Source: Synechococcus sp. PCC 7502
GTDB taxonomy: Bacteria; Cyanobacteriota; Cyanobacteriia; Pseudanabaenales; Pseudanabaenaceae
Assembly: GCF_000317085.1 (NCBI RefSeq)
Contig: NC_019702.1
Location: 836,394 to 900,393, forward strand
Length of the DNA: 64,000 nucleotides
Direction of reading: 5' to 3'
This document shows, piece by piece, positions 8,064 through 18,818 of the stretch. Made by a program: the position numbers and the translations under genes. Under the pieces are notes generated by a model. That model searched no databases. It saw nothing but the letters and a program-made list of their open reading frames with translations, and had not been told where the DNA came from. How positions within the stretch are numbered: the first letter of the stretch is position 1; the number at the start of each line of letters is the position of its first letter.

Positions 8064-8933
8064 TTAGTCTCCGATTTTTCCTGAGTATGAGTCTGCTCCC
8101 ATATCCACTCACAAAGTAATCCAAATAACACCATGGAAATAATACTAAATACCTGCTCTCCCATACCTTCATGCCAATAGTCAAACGCTGATTTATTTTG
8201 AGCATTAGTTAGTATGGCTAGAATCATGATCCGAAATCCATTGACTAAAAACGCAATTAAAGCACCAGTTAATGGCAGTAATAAAGCAATAAGGCGAGGC
8301 ACTGGACAATAAATCGCAAATAAGGCTCCCATCTGCAAGAGGATAGCTATAGATGGTAAACCCGAACATCCAGAATTAACTTCGATCGCTCCATTGGGAA
8401 GGGCAAGAACTACATTTTTACGAACTACATCAAAGTTGGCGTAGTACAAAATTACTCCAACAAACTTAGCAGCAAGGAGACTAAAATTAAGGACTCTATC
8501 TAACAATTGGCATTAAGATACCAAAGGGGATCACGGAAACCAATACTAGAGCTAGCTCACGCTTATATAACTTTAAATTTTTAAAACCACTGGCAAGCAG
8601 TACTAACCCCACTGCTGAAAAAAGTGGCAGAATATCTAAAAGAACGTCATTAGATCCCCTGAAAAACCAACTGCGAACTAAAACCAAAGTGATTAGAGTT
8701 GCTCCGATCGCTATAGATATTAGATCGGATGAATCAATGGGTAGGGTTTTGCGTCGTTGCCAAATTAGAGAAACCACACCAACCCACGCTAACCCTCGCA
8801 CAATGACGTAATTAAGGTTAGGACTTAAGACGTATGGCAACTGTAAATGCATAACAAGCAACGCAGAACCCAGTGCGGCAAGCCAGAAACTAGATTTATA
8901 CAGCCATGATTGCCATGTATTATTTACTTCCAT
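8060..8933 (-). pseudogene. Cyanoexosortase A, split by a frameshift into two overlapping ORFs
   Basis: The N-terminal half (8496-8933, 145 residues, four or five membrane helices) ends in VIPFGILMPIVR-stop. The C-terminal half (8060-8506) begins LLDRVLNFSLLAAKFVG in the neighbouring frame. The C-terminal half keeps the exosortase catalytic set: Cys47 in NSGCSGL, Arg92 in NGFRI and His112 in YWHEGMG. Removing one base near 8507 would join MPLLDRVLNF in one frame of about 290 residues, the usual exosortase size. Exosortases are membrane transpeptidases that process PEP-CTERM proteins. The split could be a real mutation, a sequencing indel or a two-piece enzyme; no slippery heptamer is visible at the site. 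Confidence 0.8.
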
Positions 8934-9133
8934 AAACTCTTAGGCTTTGAAGTTATCACAAACACCTTATTTTAGTTCTAATTGTCCTGTACCCAGGGAA
9001 ATTATTTATTGTTGGATGGAATCTATATTTGAACAACTAAAGCTTAGAACTCTTTGGCTGCGATCGCCGTCTAAAATCAACAAGTGAATTAATATAAGCT
9101 CCATTAAATAAAGTGAAATCGGGATAGACATTT

Positions 9134-10582
9134 ATGGCGGAGTCCTCCTACTCAAATAAAAGCCCAAACAAAAACGATTTAGATAAAAATACCTTAAAAG
9201 ATGATCAGCAAGATGACCTAGAGAATTCCGAACTCCCAATTAAGGAGTCTAAGGGCAAAGGACTAGTGCTGAAAATATTACTGGGATTAGTGCTTGTCAT
9301 CATTTTAGGGGGAGCAACCTATTGGTTTGTGGGAATGAATAAGCCAGAAACTAACCGCCGAGGTAGGGGGGGAGTGGTAGAACGCTCGAATTTAGAGATT
9401 ACAATTTCTGCCAATGGCACCATCCAGCCTGAAAAATTAATTAATGCTAGTCCAAAGACCTCTGGTCGGCTGAAAAGTTTGGTTGTTCAAGAAGGTGATC
9501 AAGTTAAAGAGGGACAAATTCTTGCCTATATGGATGACTCTAACTTACAGGGACAGATCAAACAAGCTCAAGGGCAATTGGCATCAGCACAGGCAAATCT
9601 GCAAAAACTGATTGCTGGTAACCGCCCACAGGATATTATGCAGGCACAGGCAGCCCTTGCCAATAGTCAAGCCACCCTACGTCAAGCTGAAGCTAATTTT
9701 AGGCAAAATCAAGACCTTTACAGCAGTGGGGTAATTTCGCAACGGGATTTTGAGACTTCGCGGACGGCAAGGGATAATGCCCAAGCTCAGGTAAAAGTAC
9801 AAGAGCAGATATTAGCTTTACAAAAGATTGGTTCTCGTCCTGAAGATATTGATCAAGGGCGATCGCAGGTTGAAGCTGCCCAAGGTGCATTGGAAATTGT
9901 TCAAGCGCAGTTGGAGGACACAATTATCCGAGCCGCCTTTGCTGGGACTGTAATTAAAAAGTATGCCGATCCGGGGGCATTTGTTACTCCTACAACTTCT
10001 GGTAGTGCTGTATCCTCCGCCACAGCCTCTTCGATCTTGTCATTATCGGCGAATAATCAGGTGGTAGCAAACGTGGCAGAACGGGATATTCGTCAAGTTA
10101 AGCTGGGACAAAAGGTATCGATCCAAGCCGATGCCTATCCTAATCAAGAATTTAGCGGAGTAGTTCAAGCGATCTCACCCCAAACCACAGTTACCCAGAA
10201 TGTCACCAGCTTTGAAGTCAAAATAAATATTACCGATGACTCTAAACAGCTTTTGCGATCGGGCATGAATGTTAATGTCAATTTTCAAGTGGGGCAATTG
10301 GCAAATGTTTTAACGGTACCAACGGTAGCGATCGCTCGTCAAACTAAGGTTACGGGAGTATATCTACGGAGGGGCAGAGATAAACCTCCAGAATTTGTTC
10401 CCATTGAAATTGGACTTACTGTTGGCGATCGCACAGAAGTAAAGTCGGGATTAAAGGAAGGCGATCGGGTACTAATTACCTTTCCCGAAGGTCTGCGTCC
10501 CAATAGTGCGGCAGGTCGGAATAATACGCCCGGTTTGCCTAGCAGCCCCAGCGATCCAAGTAGTGGTAGAAGGCGACCTTAA
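9134..10582 (+). CDS. MacA/HlyD-type periplasmic adaptor of an efflux pump
   Basis: The 482-residue protein starts with a charged cytoplasmic tail of about 43 residues and one membrane helix (about 44-66). The adaptor body follows: lipoyl half VVQEGDQVKEGQILAYMDD, a long Gln/Ala-rich coiled-coil hairpin (about 130-255), second lipoyl half IIRAAFAGTVIKKYADPGAFV and a beta-barrel with VAERDIRQVKLGQKV. A Pro/Ser-rich tail ends it. It should connect a MacB-like permease to an outer membrane channel. The matching permease is at 12300-13553 on the same strand, but an unrelated gene lies between them and no ATPase gene is present. Confidence 0.9.
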   Translation: MAESSYSNKSPNKNDLDKNTLKDDQQDDLENSELPIKESKGKGLVLKILLGLVLVIILGGATYWFVGMNKPETNRRGRGGVVERSNLEITISANGTIQPEKLINASPKTSGRLKSLVVQEGDQVKEGQILAYMDDSNLQGQIKQAQGQLASAQANLQKLIAGNRPQDIMQAQAALANSQATLRQAEANFRQNQDLYSSGVISQRDFETSRTARDNAQAQVKVQEQILALQKIGSRPEDIDQGRSQVEAAQGALEIVQAQLEDTIIRAAFAGTVIKKYADPGAFVTPTTSGSAVSSATASSILSLSANNQVVANVAERDIRQVKLGQKVSIQADAYPNQEFSGVVQAISPQTTVTQNVTSFEVKINITDDSKQLLRSGMNVNVNFQVGQLANVLTVPTVAIARQTKVTGVYLRRGRDKPPEFVPIEIGLTVGDRTEVKSGLKEGDRVLITFPEGLRPNSAAGRNNTPGLPSSPSDPSSGRRRP

Positions 10583-10708
10583 TTTTATGTTAGCTTGCAA
10601 AGTTAGTTCTAGTAAGAGTTTTGTCTGTGAGGTTCCATCTTAAAAATTAGCCCTGCGCTAAAATTATTCACAGTAAGCAAATAAATATACACCAAACTAA
10701 AGAAACTT

Positions 10709-12154
10709 ATGGCTGAAGAAAGTCTTGCAATTGTACTTATACCATCAGGAAATACACCTTCTCAGATTGAGACTTCCATTGGTGCATTCAGTCAGCCTCT
10801 TGCAGATCTTCTTCAGCATATCGGCTTGCCAACGGAAAATATACTTTCGCCCATTCAAGAGCGGAGGAAAGTCATTTATGCTTTAGAAAGCACTTTAGAA
10901 ATCCTTCCGTTAGAAGATAGGGCTAAAGCTGATTATCTGTCTAAGTTTACAGTCGCAATTACAGTTGGCTTATTTGATGGTGCGCTCACATTTTTATGGG
11001 ACGAGACTATCAAAGCTCTAGGGCGGTTAATAGTTAGTTTTGACCTGCAATATTTTTATAATGTAGCGGAAAGTATATCTCCAAAATATAAGAACCTTGA
11101 TTCACCAGAAGATCTTGAAGCAATATCATCACATGATCTTCTCGAAATATCTAGGAGAATAGGATTAGTTAACGATATTAATTTTGAAAGATTGCGTCAA
11201 GTCAACTATCTTAGAAATCATGCAAGTTCTGCTCACCCGAATGAAAATGACATCTCTGGCATAGAAATGCTCTCTCTGCTAGAAACTTGTCTAAAGTATG
11301 CGATAACCGCTCAACCAAATCATTCTGTAATTAGAATTAAGCAGCTTCTGGAAAACATTAGGAAAAATAGAATACCTGATGAAGATTTTACTGTTATCGG
11401 TGATGATCTTTCTCACCAGCCTCAAGAGAGAATAGACGATTTTCTCCTATCAATATTCGGTATTTACTGTGATCCCAAGCAAGAGCAGCACGTCAAGACT
11501 AACATAGAAAAACTGGTTCCTTATGTTTGGCAATGTGCATCAGAAGAAACTAAGTACCAAATCGGTTCTAAGTTTGGTTGGTATAGGAAAAATGGAGATA
11601 CGGATAGAAAAAATGCAACTCAAAAGATTTTAGAATTAGTTGACGGTCTTCGATATCGAGATGAAGATAGCTTGGCAGCAGAGCTTATGGAAAAGCTGCA
11701 AAATCTAAAAACCGTCCATTTTGAGTGGAATAATTTTTATAATGAGTATCCTCATGCTAAATCTATAGGAGAATCGATTCCAAGAACTGGAGTACCAAGA
11801 TCAGTCAGGAAGTTGTTTGTAAAAGTCGTATGTATTTGCTATTGCGGCAATGGTAAAGGATATAAAAGAGGCATTGATGAAAATGCTTTACCTTATTACC
11901 AAAGCTTTATTGAAAGTTTTACCATTGACGAAATCAAAGAGTTTCTGAAACTTTTCAGCGATAATGAGTTTGTCTATGATCTAGGTACAACTAAAGCTGA
12001 TGAACGTATGCGGAAGTTAGCGACAGAGTTAAAGTCAAAAACAACGAATGTTCACATCAATAAGGTATTGGACGTTATCATAAGCTTTCCGAAGCAGCTC
12101 TTACCTAGACTGTCCAACGACTCTTCTTATAAAACACCACTGAAGTATGTATAA
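10709..12154 (+). CDS. Uncharacterised protein with a HEPN-like RNase motif
   Basis: I do not recognise this 481-residue protein as a named family. The N-terminal half is helical and contains FERLRQVNYLRNHASSAHPNENDISGIEML. R169-N170 followed by H176 gives an R-x6-H pattern with the preceding and following helices expected of HEPN-fold RNases, the effector domain of many toxins and abortive-infection proteins. The C-terminal half (about 240-481) has no motif I can name but includes a segment with several Cys (VVCICYCGNGKGYKRG, about 371-386). No signal peptide or membrane helix is seen. It sits alone between an exporter adaptor and its permease, as foreign cargo would. The defence function is inference from the motif and position. 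Confidence 0.55.
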   Translation: MAEESLAIVLIPSGNTPSQIETSIGAFSQPLADLLQHIGLPTENILSPIQERRKVIYALESTLEILPLEDRAKADYLSKFTVAITVGLFDGALTFLWDETIKALGRLIVSFDLQYFYNVAESISPKYKNLDSPEDLEAISSHDLLEISRRIGLVNDINFERLRQVNYLRNHASSAHPNENDISGIEMLSLLETCLKYAITAQPNHSVIRIKQLLENIRKNRIPDEDFTVIGDDLSHQPQERIDDFLLSIFGIYCDPKQEQHVKTNIEKLVPYVWQCASEETKYQIGSKFGWYRKNGDTDRKNATQKILELVDGLRYRDEDSLAAELMEKLQNLKTVHFEWNNFYNEYPHAKSIGESIPRTGVPRSVRKLFVKVVCICYCGNGKGYKRGIDENALPYYQSFIESFTIDEIKEFLKLFSDNEFVYDLGTTKADERMRKLATELKSKTTNVHINKVLDVIISFPKQLLPRLSNDSSYKTPLKYV

Positions 12155-12299
12155 CGGAGTAAAGTTTCTTATTGGAAAAGCCAACAAGCTCATGCACTCA
12201 GAATGAAGGCATCCACTACCATTTATGATACAAGCATCATTGTCATCTCCTATATTTTTTATTTTTTGAATTTTAATCACTGGTCAGCAGAAAAGTAAA

Positions 12300-13553
12300 A
12301 TGCCTAAAACTACTTCTGTATCTTTAATTGAAGTTTTAATCATGTCCTTTGACTCCCTGTGGAGTAATCGCCTGCGCACGAGTTTGACGATGCTAGGGAT
12401 GATTATTGGTATTGCGGCTGTGATTGCCATTACCTCGGTGGGACAAGGAGTGCAATTGGCGACTGCCCAACAAATTCAGGCTTTAGGCTCTAATGTTTTA
12501 CTGGTACTTTCAGGAGTATCACGCTCGGGGGGGATTAGTCTTGGCGGTGGTTCGGCTTCGACTTTAACTTGGGAAGATGCGAAGGCAGTACGAGCGCAAG
12601 TACCCTCAGCCAAAGGGGTTACCGCATTCCTACAACGGGGAAATATTCAAATGGTCTATGCGGATCAAAATACTGCCACCACCATAATCGGTACGGATAT
12701 AGATTACAGTGATGTTAAAAATATCTATCCGCAGTCTGGACAATTTTTTGCTCAAACCGATATGGATGCGGCATCGGCAGTTGTAGTCCTAGGCTCAAAG
12801 GTACGTGATGATTTATTCCCATCGGGAGAAAGTCCTCTAGGACAAAGCATTCGCATTCAAAATCGTCGCTATCGGGTTTTAGGGGTAATGGAGTCTAAGG
12901 GGGCTGTGGGTACTACGGATCAAGATGATCGAGTCTATATTCCTTTAACTAATATGTCTTCGCAGGTAGTGGGAAATAATGCGATTTCAGGGGTTTCCAT
13001 TAGTGGGTTTTGGGTCAGTGCTAGTGACAGTGATGAACTAGAAGCTGCTCAGTTTCAGGTTTCTAATCTGCTGCGCCTGCGTCATAATATTATTGATCCT
13101 AGATTTGATGACTTTCGTATGATCAATCAAGTTGATACAATTGCTGCTTCTAATCAGGTTGTGGGCTTATTTACGGTTATGGTCGGAGCGATCGCTGGTA
13201 TATCCTTAGTCGTTGGCGGGATTGGCATTGCTAATATTATGTTGGTTTCAGTTGTAGAAAGAACTAGAGAAATTGGTGTGCGTAAAGCAGTTGGGGCAAC
13301 CAGAGGGGCAATTTTAACTCAGTTTTTAATGGAAGCGATCGTGGTTTCGGCAATTGGTGGCTGTCTAGGAGTAATTATGGGGATTGGCTGTGCCTATGCT
13401 GCATCTGGGGTTTTTGCCTTTCCCTTTGTGGTTTCACTATGGTCAATATTTGCTGGGTTAGGGCTATCTGTAGCTGTGGGGCTAGTAGCGGGGGTAATTC
13501 CAGCCCGCAGTGCCGCAGGACTTGATCCGATTACAGCATTAAGAAGTGATTAG
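12300..13553 (+). CDS. MacB/FtsX-type ABC transporter permease
   Basis: The 417-residue protein begins with the conserved segment LIMSFDSLWSNRLRTSLTMLGMIIGIAAVIAITSVGQG, which holds the first membrane helix and the MacB N-terminal core. A periplasmic domain (about 60-280) follows with the strand pattern YRVLGVMESKGAVG. Three C-terminal helices surround VVERTREIGVRKAVGATRGAILTQFLMEA, the coupling segment. It lacks a fused ATPase domain, so it needs a separate ATP-binding protein. None lies next to it: upstream is the HEPN-like gene and downstream is mutS on the other strand. It probably works with the adaptor at 9134-10582. Confidence 0.92.
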   Translation: MPKTTSVSLIEVLIMSFDSLWSNRLRTSLTMLGMIIGIAAVIAITSVGQGVQLATAQQIQALGSNVLLVLSGVSRSGGISLGGGSASTLTWEDAKAVRAQVPSAKGVTAFLQRGNIQMVYADQNTATTIIGTDIDYSDVKNIYPQSGQFFAQTDMDAASAVVVLGSKVRDDLFPSGESPLGQSIRIQNRRYRVLGVMESKGAVGTTDQDDRVYIPLTNMSSQVVGNNAISGVSISGFWVSASDSDELEAAQFQVSNLLRLRHNIIDPRFDDFRMINQVDTIAASNQVVGLFTVMVGAIAGISLVVGGIGIANIMLVSVVERTREIGVRKAVGATRGAILTQFLMEAIVVSAIGGCLGVIMGIGCAYAASGVFAFPFVVSLWSIFAGLGLSVAVGLVAGVIPARSAAGLDPITALRSD

Positions 13554-13573
13554 ATTGCTTTTTATTTATATTA

Positions 13574-16150
13574 CTATTCGTGATTTTCCAGTTGATTTTC
13601 AAAGATAGTAAGCTGTTGTTTCGGAATTTTATCTTCTTTCTGGGTTTGTCCCGATCGCCTTAAGCCCGTAGCAATACGACTATGACTATCTATTTGTTTT
13701 AATAATTCCTTGGCACGACTGATCACCACTGGGGGTAATCCTGCGAGACGACCGACCTCTATACCATAGGAGCGATCAGCACCACCTGCTTGGACTTGAT
13801 GCAAAAAGATAATTTCATCTGCTAATTCCTTAACTGTAACTTGATAATTAGCGACATTATCTAATAATCCTGCCAGTTCATTCAATTCGTGATAGTGAGT
13901 AGCAAAGATAGCTCTAGCTTTAATGCTTGAGGCTAAATATTCGGCAACTGACCAAGCGATCGCCATCCCATCAAAAGTCGAAGTTCCTCTACCAATTTCA
14001 TCCAAAAGTACTAAGGAATTAGTTTGAGCATGGTTGAGAATATTTGCAGTTTCTAACATTTCCACCATAAAGGTTGATTGCCCGGTAGCAAGATCATCCA
14101 CGGCTCCTACTCTTGTAAAAATGCGATCGCAAACTCCCAATTTCGCCATATCCGCAGGCACAAAACTTCCCACCTGAGCCATTAACTGAATTAGTCCCAA
14201 CTGCCGTAAAAATGTACTCTTACCACTCATATTTGGACCCGTGAGAATGATTACATCTGGATGTCCTTCTCTTCCTAAATTAATCGAATTCGGCACAAAG
14301 AATCCTGAAGGTAAAGCCTGCTCAACCACAGGATGCCGACCATTAGCAAGTTGAATTGAGCGATTAGATTGCAACTCAGGTTTTACATAGTTATGGGTTA
14401 CAGCCACCTCGGCAAGACTGGTTAGGGCATCGGCTGCTGCCAAAGAGTTAGCGATCGCTCGACATAGATCAATATGATTTGCGGTTTCGGTTCGCAGTTC
14501 CGTAAATATTTGATATTCCAATTTATACAAAGCATTTTGGGAGTTCGCAATCCGTTCTTCCTTTTCTTTGAGTTCAGGGGTGATATATCTCTCTTCGGTG
14601 GTGAGGGTTTGTTTGCGAATATAGTCCTGAGGAGCTTGATCGCTTTTGCCTCGACTGATGCTGATGTAATAACCAAAGGTCTTGTTATAGCTAACCTTGA
14701 GCGTATTTATGCCCGTGCGTTCTCTTTCCCTTTGTTCTAGGTTCAAAAGCCATTGGGCATCATCGATCGCTTGCTGTTTTAGTTGATCTAGTTCGGGATT
14801 AATGCCTTTGCGAATCAAGTTCCCTTCTGTGAGAATAATTGGTAAATCATCAGCCAGAGTTTGAGATAGGCGATCTCCCAGTTGGATAATTTCAGGAGGG
14901 ATAGTTTGCAGAGCAGTTAAATATGGAGATTTTGCCTTGATCAAGAGCTTAGCAATATCCTTGAGTTTGATTAAAGAAGTAGCCAAAGCCATTAAATCCC
15001 TGGCATTAGCTGTACCTGCGCCGATGCGACTACAAAGACGTTCAATGTCATAGATACCACTAAGCTGAGTGCGTAAGTTTTTGCGTAGGGTATGATTTTT
15101 TACTAATTCCTGTATAGTATTTTGGCGATCGCAGATGTGGGAAATATCCTTTAGTGGTTGCAATAGCCATCGGCGCAAAGCCCGACCACCCATCGTTGTG
15201 CAAGTGCGATCCAAAGCCCATAACAGTGAACCTGTAAACGTACCATCCTTGGCAGTTTGGGTAATTTCCAAATTTCTACGGGTTTGATAATCCAGAACTA
15301 AATAATCACTGGTTATGTAAGTGGAAAGAATGCGTAACGGTACTTGGGTATTTTTGTGGGTAGTTGCTAAATATTCTAATAATCCACCTGCAGCTCGGAT
15401 TGCGAGGGGTAAACTTTCACAGCCCATGCCTGCAAGTGATCGCACCTTAAAGTTCTCTAAAATTCTTTGTTTGGATTCAGTTAAGGAAAAATTAGCTAGC
15501 GATCGCTGGGTATAACAAAACTGAGTTGGTAATTGAGGATGAATATCAGTGGATTTTTGCAGAATATTTGGCGCATTTACAGGAATCAAAACTTCCGCAG
15601 GTTGTAATCTTAGAAGTTCCTGCACCAGATTATCAGTGCCTTGAATTTGTGTAGTCAAAAATTCCCCCGTAGAAATATCTGCGTATGCCAATCCCCAATT
15701 TTGATCCGCATTAGCGATCGCCACGAGAAAATTATTCTTTTTTGCCGTTAGCATTCCCTCTTCCATTACCGTTCCGGGCGTGATAATGCGGGTAACTTCT
15801 CTTCGCACTAATAATCCTTGAGCTTCGGCAGCAGTTTCCACTTGATCACAAATGGCAATGGATATGCCTTTTTCCACTAACTGACTGGCATAGCGTTCGA
15901 GGGCGTGATAGGGAATTCCTGCCATTGGCACTCGACCAACTTCCTTTCCTGCATCTTTTCCTGTCAAAAATAATTCTAATTCTCTTGATACCAGATGGGC
16001 ATCCTCAAAAAATGCTTCAAAGAAATCTCCTAGGCGATATAAAACTACAGTATGGGGATACTTCTCTTTAACATCAAGGTATTGCCTCATCATCGGTGTT
16101 AATAAATTGCGATCGACATCAGAGGCACGGAGAATAGCAGGTTCAGGCAT
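13574..16150 (-). CDS. mutS: DNA mismatch repair protein MutS
   Basis: The 858-residue protein carries the full MutS layout. The mismatch-binding domain opens with [35 protein letters not shown], which contains the mismatch-contacting F-x-E motif (FFEAF). Connector, lever and clamp regions follow, then the ATPase with Walker [10 protein letters not shown] at about residues 637-645, Walker [17 protein letters not shown] and the ATHYHEL motif. It detects base mismatches and recruits MutL. The stop is only 21 bases from the stop of the convergent permease gene. No mutL is in the window. Confidence 0.98.
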   Translation of the reverse strand: MPEPAILRASDVDRNLLTPMMRQYLDVKEKYPHTVVLYRLGDFFEAFFEDAHLVSRELELFLTGKDAGKEVGRVPMAGIPYHALERYASQLVEKGISIAICDQVETAAEAQGLLVRREVTRIITPGTVMEEGMLTAKKNNFLVAIANADQNWGLAYADISTGEFLTTQIQGTDNLVQELLRLQPAEVLIPVNAPNILQKSTDIHPQLPTQFCYTQRSLANFSLTESKQRILENFKVRSLAGMGCESLPLAIRAAGGLLEYLATTHKNTQVPLRILSTYITSDYLVLDYQTRRNLEITQTAKDGTFTGSLLWALDRTCTTMGGRALRRWLLQPLKDISHICDRQNTIQELVKNHTLRKNLRTQLSGIYDIERLCSRIGAGTANARDLMALATSLIKLKDIAKLLIKAKSPYLTALQTIPPEIIQLGDRLSQTLADDLPIILTEGNLIRKGINPELDQLKQQAIDDAQWLLNLEQRERERTGINTLKVSYNKTFGYYISISRGKSDQAPQDYIRKQTLTTEERYITPELKEKEERIANSQNALYKLEYQIFTELRTETANHIDLCRAIANSLAAADALTSLAEVAVTHNYVKPELQSNRSIQLANGRHPVVEQALPSGFFVPNSINLGREGHPDVIILTGPNMSGKSTFLRQLGLIQLMAQVGSFVPADMAKLGVCDRIFTRVGAVDDLATGQSTFMVEMLETANILNHAQTNSLVLLDEIGRGTSTFDGMAIAWSVAEYLASSIKARAIFATHYHELNELAGLLDNVANYQVTVKELADEIIFLHQVQAGGADRSYGIEVGRLAGLPPVVISRAKELLKQIDSHSRIATGLRRSGQTQKEDKIPKQQLTIFENQLENHE

Positions 16151-16238
16151 TACTGAGACTTTTAAAATTTAGAGTAAATCCCATTTTATACTCTCAGCTA
16201 GGCTTAAGTATTTAGCCTTGAGATTTTTGATAACTACT

Positions 16239-16973
16239 CTATTGTAAAAGTGCCGCAGGGACATTATGGGCAGACATTAACCCAACCACATTTCGCCAAT
16301 TAGTAGCATTCCCACGTCCATCTTTCCCCCAGCGAATATCATCCAGATTTGCCCCCTCTAAATTGGTACGGCTCAAGTTAGCATCCCGCAAATCCGCACC
16401 CGATAAGTCCGCATCCCGTAGATCAGCACCCGATAAGTCCGCACCACTTAAATCTGCATCTTGGAGAAGCGATCGCCTCAGATCGGCACAATATAACTTA
16501 GCACTCCACAAAATTGCCCGACTTAAATCAACATCAGATAGGTTTGTTTGCCAAAAAATGGCGTGACTAGCATTAATATCCTGTAAATTGGCACCTTGCA
16601 GATTAGCACTATTGAAATTTGCAGCGATCGCACTCGATCCTTGGAGATTAGCTTGACTGAGATTGGCGAATGTGAAAGCTGAACTATAGAGATTAGCCAG
16701 ACTGAGATCAGCATAAATTAGAGAACCTGTAGCGATCGCCCCATTTAAACTAGCCCCAGCTAAATTGGCATATTCTAAGTTAGCCTCAATTAAGTTGGTA
16801 TGATACAAATCCGCTCCTTCCAGATTGGCATGACTTAGGTTGGCATAACGGAGATTGGCGACACTGAGCATTGCATTTTGGAGAAGGATTGGAGTATCTG
16901 GGAAATTTTTGCGCCATTGATTCCAAGAATCTACCCCCTCAGCCAGCAATTGTAATTGTTGTAAATTAGCCAC
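16239..16973 (-). CDS. Pentapeptide-repeat protein
   Basis: In this 244-residue protein about 30 consecutive A(N/D)LxX repeats cover residues 35-220, which would fold into a right-handed quadrilateral beta-helix. The N-terminus (MANLQQLQLLAEGVDSWNQWRKNFPD) and the C-terminal WRNVVGLMSAHNVPAALLQ cap are also common in cyanobacterial members. No signal peptide or enzyme domain is present. The function of most such proteins is unknown. DNA repetition within the repeat region creates spurious opposite-strand frames. Confidence 0.92.
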   Translation of the reverse strand: MANLQQLQLLAEGVDSWNQWRKNFPDTPILLQNAMLSVANLRYANLSHANLEGADLYHTNLIEANLEYANLAGASLNGAIATGSLIYADLSLANLYSSAFTFANLSQANLQGSSAIAANFNSANLQGANLQDINASHAIFWQTNLSDVDLSRAILWSAKLYCADLRRSLLQDADLSGADLSGADLRDADLSGADLRDANLSRTNLEGANLDDIRWGKDGRGNATNWRNVVGLMSAHNVPAALLQ

Positions 16974-17144
16974 ATTTATCTCTTAAAACATCAGCCTAGC
17001 TCTTCAAGGTGCTTGTAATTGATTATACCAATTAGACCTGAGTGGAATTTTTTAGTTTTGACGAACTACCATAGGGATAGCGATGTCTATATTAATTAGG
17101 ACTGATCTTGGGTGTAAGCAGGTGAATTTTTAACAAAAACTAGT

Positions 17145-18818
17145 ATGAGTGAAATACCTGCAAATTCGCCAATTTCGATATGGAAGCGACTACGCAATCA
17201 AGAAATTACCTGTGATGAGGCAATTCAACTTTTAGTTGATAAACGGGGTGGAGTTCGGATTGAACTACTTGATGAAGAAGTTAGTTATCGATTTTTTCAT
17301 CGCTTTGAAGATCGGAAATCATTACCGCCCGTTATTCCCTTACTGCTATGGCATGGCTATTTTTATCTAGGCTCACCCCGTGAACTTACCCATGAAGAAA
17401 TTAAACAGTTGAGTAATGGAACATTAACAGGTATTAAAAACGTGCTTGTTTCATCGGATAGTTACTTGCTATGGTTTCTGAGGCAAAATCTTCCTGAACC
17501 TAGTACTATTGCTCCGCCAATTATCAATCCACTCACAGGGGTAAATGATGAAGCACATTTGGATGAAATTTCTAATATGTATTTATCCCAGGCACTAGAC
17601 CAAACTCATCGGATTAATGCTCTAATTTCTGTTGCCCTCCAACATCGTGCCAGTGATATTCATTTAGAACCAACCGAAGCTGGATTACGAGTACGCTATC
17701 GAATTGATGGCATATTAAGGACGACAAGGGTTTTGCCTCCTGAAGTCAGCCGTAAAACAATTGTTGCGCTTAAGGTCATGAGTAAGATGAATATTAGCGA
17801 AAGTCGCCGCCCTCAGGATGGACGCATTAGTCAGCACTACATTACCGCCGATAATCTTGATCTTGACCTAGATATGCGAGTCAGTACCTTTCCCTGCCTT
17901 GATGGGGAAAAAGCCGTAATTCGGTTGTTAATGCGTAACCAAATGATTGCAACCAGACTGCAAGATTTAGGTTTTTCGGAGCGATCGCTAAATATTTACC
18001 GCAATTGGTTAACTCAACCCCAAGGGCTAATCATTGTTACTGGTCCAACTGGTTCGGGTAAAACTAGTACCCTGTACGCCTCCTTGCAATTCTTAGCAAC
18101 GGATCAAGTAAATATCGTCACAATGGAAGACCCCGTTGAATATACTTTACCTAATATTACCCAAGGACAAGTGCAGGAAACAGGAGGGCTTACTTTTGCC
18201 GCAGGTTTAAAAGCAATTTTGCGTCAAGACCCCGACATTATTATGGTGGGCGAAATTCGTGATTTGGAAACTGCCGAAATTACAATTCGATCTGCGATGA
18301 CAGGACATTTAGTTTTATCGACCATGCATACCAATGATGCGATTGGGGCGATCGCCCGTTTACATGATTTAGGGCTTCATCCCAGTTTAATTGGAGAATC
18401 TTTGTTAGGGGTGGTTGCCCAACGATTAGTACGCAAAGTATGTTCCTTTTGTTCGGAGCCGTATATCCCTACCCAAGCTGAACTGGATTTACTAAATTTG
18501 ACGATGGAAGATGTCAAAACTCAAGATTGGCGACGGGGTAAAGGTTGTGAACATTGTTTTGGTTCAGGACATTTAGGGCGAGAGGCAATATTTGAGCTAT
18601 TAAATATCACTCCCCAAGTACGAAAAATAATTAATCGGGGAGTGCAATCGCAATTAACGGATTACTGGATAGATCAAAGTTATGAATCTTTTAGTAATAG
18701 TGTACGGGAGAAGATTTGTGCAGGAATCACCACGACAGAAGAAGCTTTACGGGTGCTGCCACGGCAAATGTTTGTCAATGTGAATATGCCTAGTGAACTA
18801 AGCAAAAAGTTGATCTAA
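17145..18818 (+). CDS. GspE/PilB-family secretion or type IV pilus ATPase
   Basis: The 557-residue protein has an N-terminal domain of about 150 residues, then the GspE core RASDIHLEPTEAGLRVRYRIDGILR, Walker A GPTGSGKT at about 299-306, Asp box VEYTLPNITQGQVQ, Walker B DPDIIMVGEIRD and His box LSTMHTNDA. Near the C-terminus two CxxC pairs (CSFC and CEHC) form the zinc-binding module of GspE/PilB. It is shorter than typical cyanobacterial PilB (about 670) and stands alone, with no pilC or pilT beside it, so it may be a paralogue rather than the main extension motor. Its 3' end overlaps the convergent ferritin-like gene by 21 bases. Confidence 0.88.
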   Translation: MSEIPANSPISIWKRLRNQEITCDEAIQLLVDKRGGVRIELLDEEVSYRFFHRFEDRKSLPPVIPLLLWHGYFYLGSPRELTHEEIKQLSNGTLTGIKNVLVSSDSYLLWFLRQNLPEPSTIAPPIINPLTGVNDEAHLDEISNMYLSQALDQTHRINALISVALQHRASDIHLEPTEAGLRVRYRIDGILRTTRVLPPEVSRKTIVALKVMSKMNISESRRPQDGRISQHYITADNLDLDLDMRVSTFPCLDGEKAVIRLLMRNQMIATRLQDLGFSERSLNIYRNWLTQPQGLIIVTGPTGSGKTSTLYASLQFLATDQVNIVTMEDPVEYTLPNITQGQVQETGGLTFAAGLKAILRQDPDIIMVGEIRDLETAEITIRSAMTGHLVLSTMHTNDAIGAIARLHDLGLHPSLIGESLLGVVAQRLVRKVCSFCSEPYIPTQAELDLLNLTMEDVKTQDWRRGKGCEHCFGSGHLGREAIFELLNITPQVRKIINRGVQSQLTDYWIDQSYESFSNSVREKICAGITTTEEALRVLPRQMFVNVNMPSELSKKLI

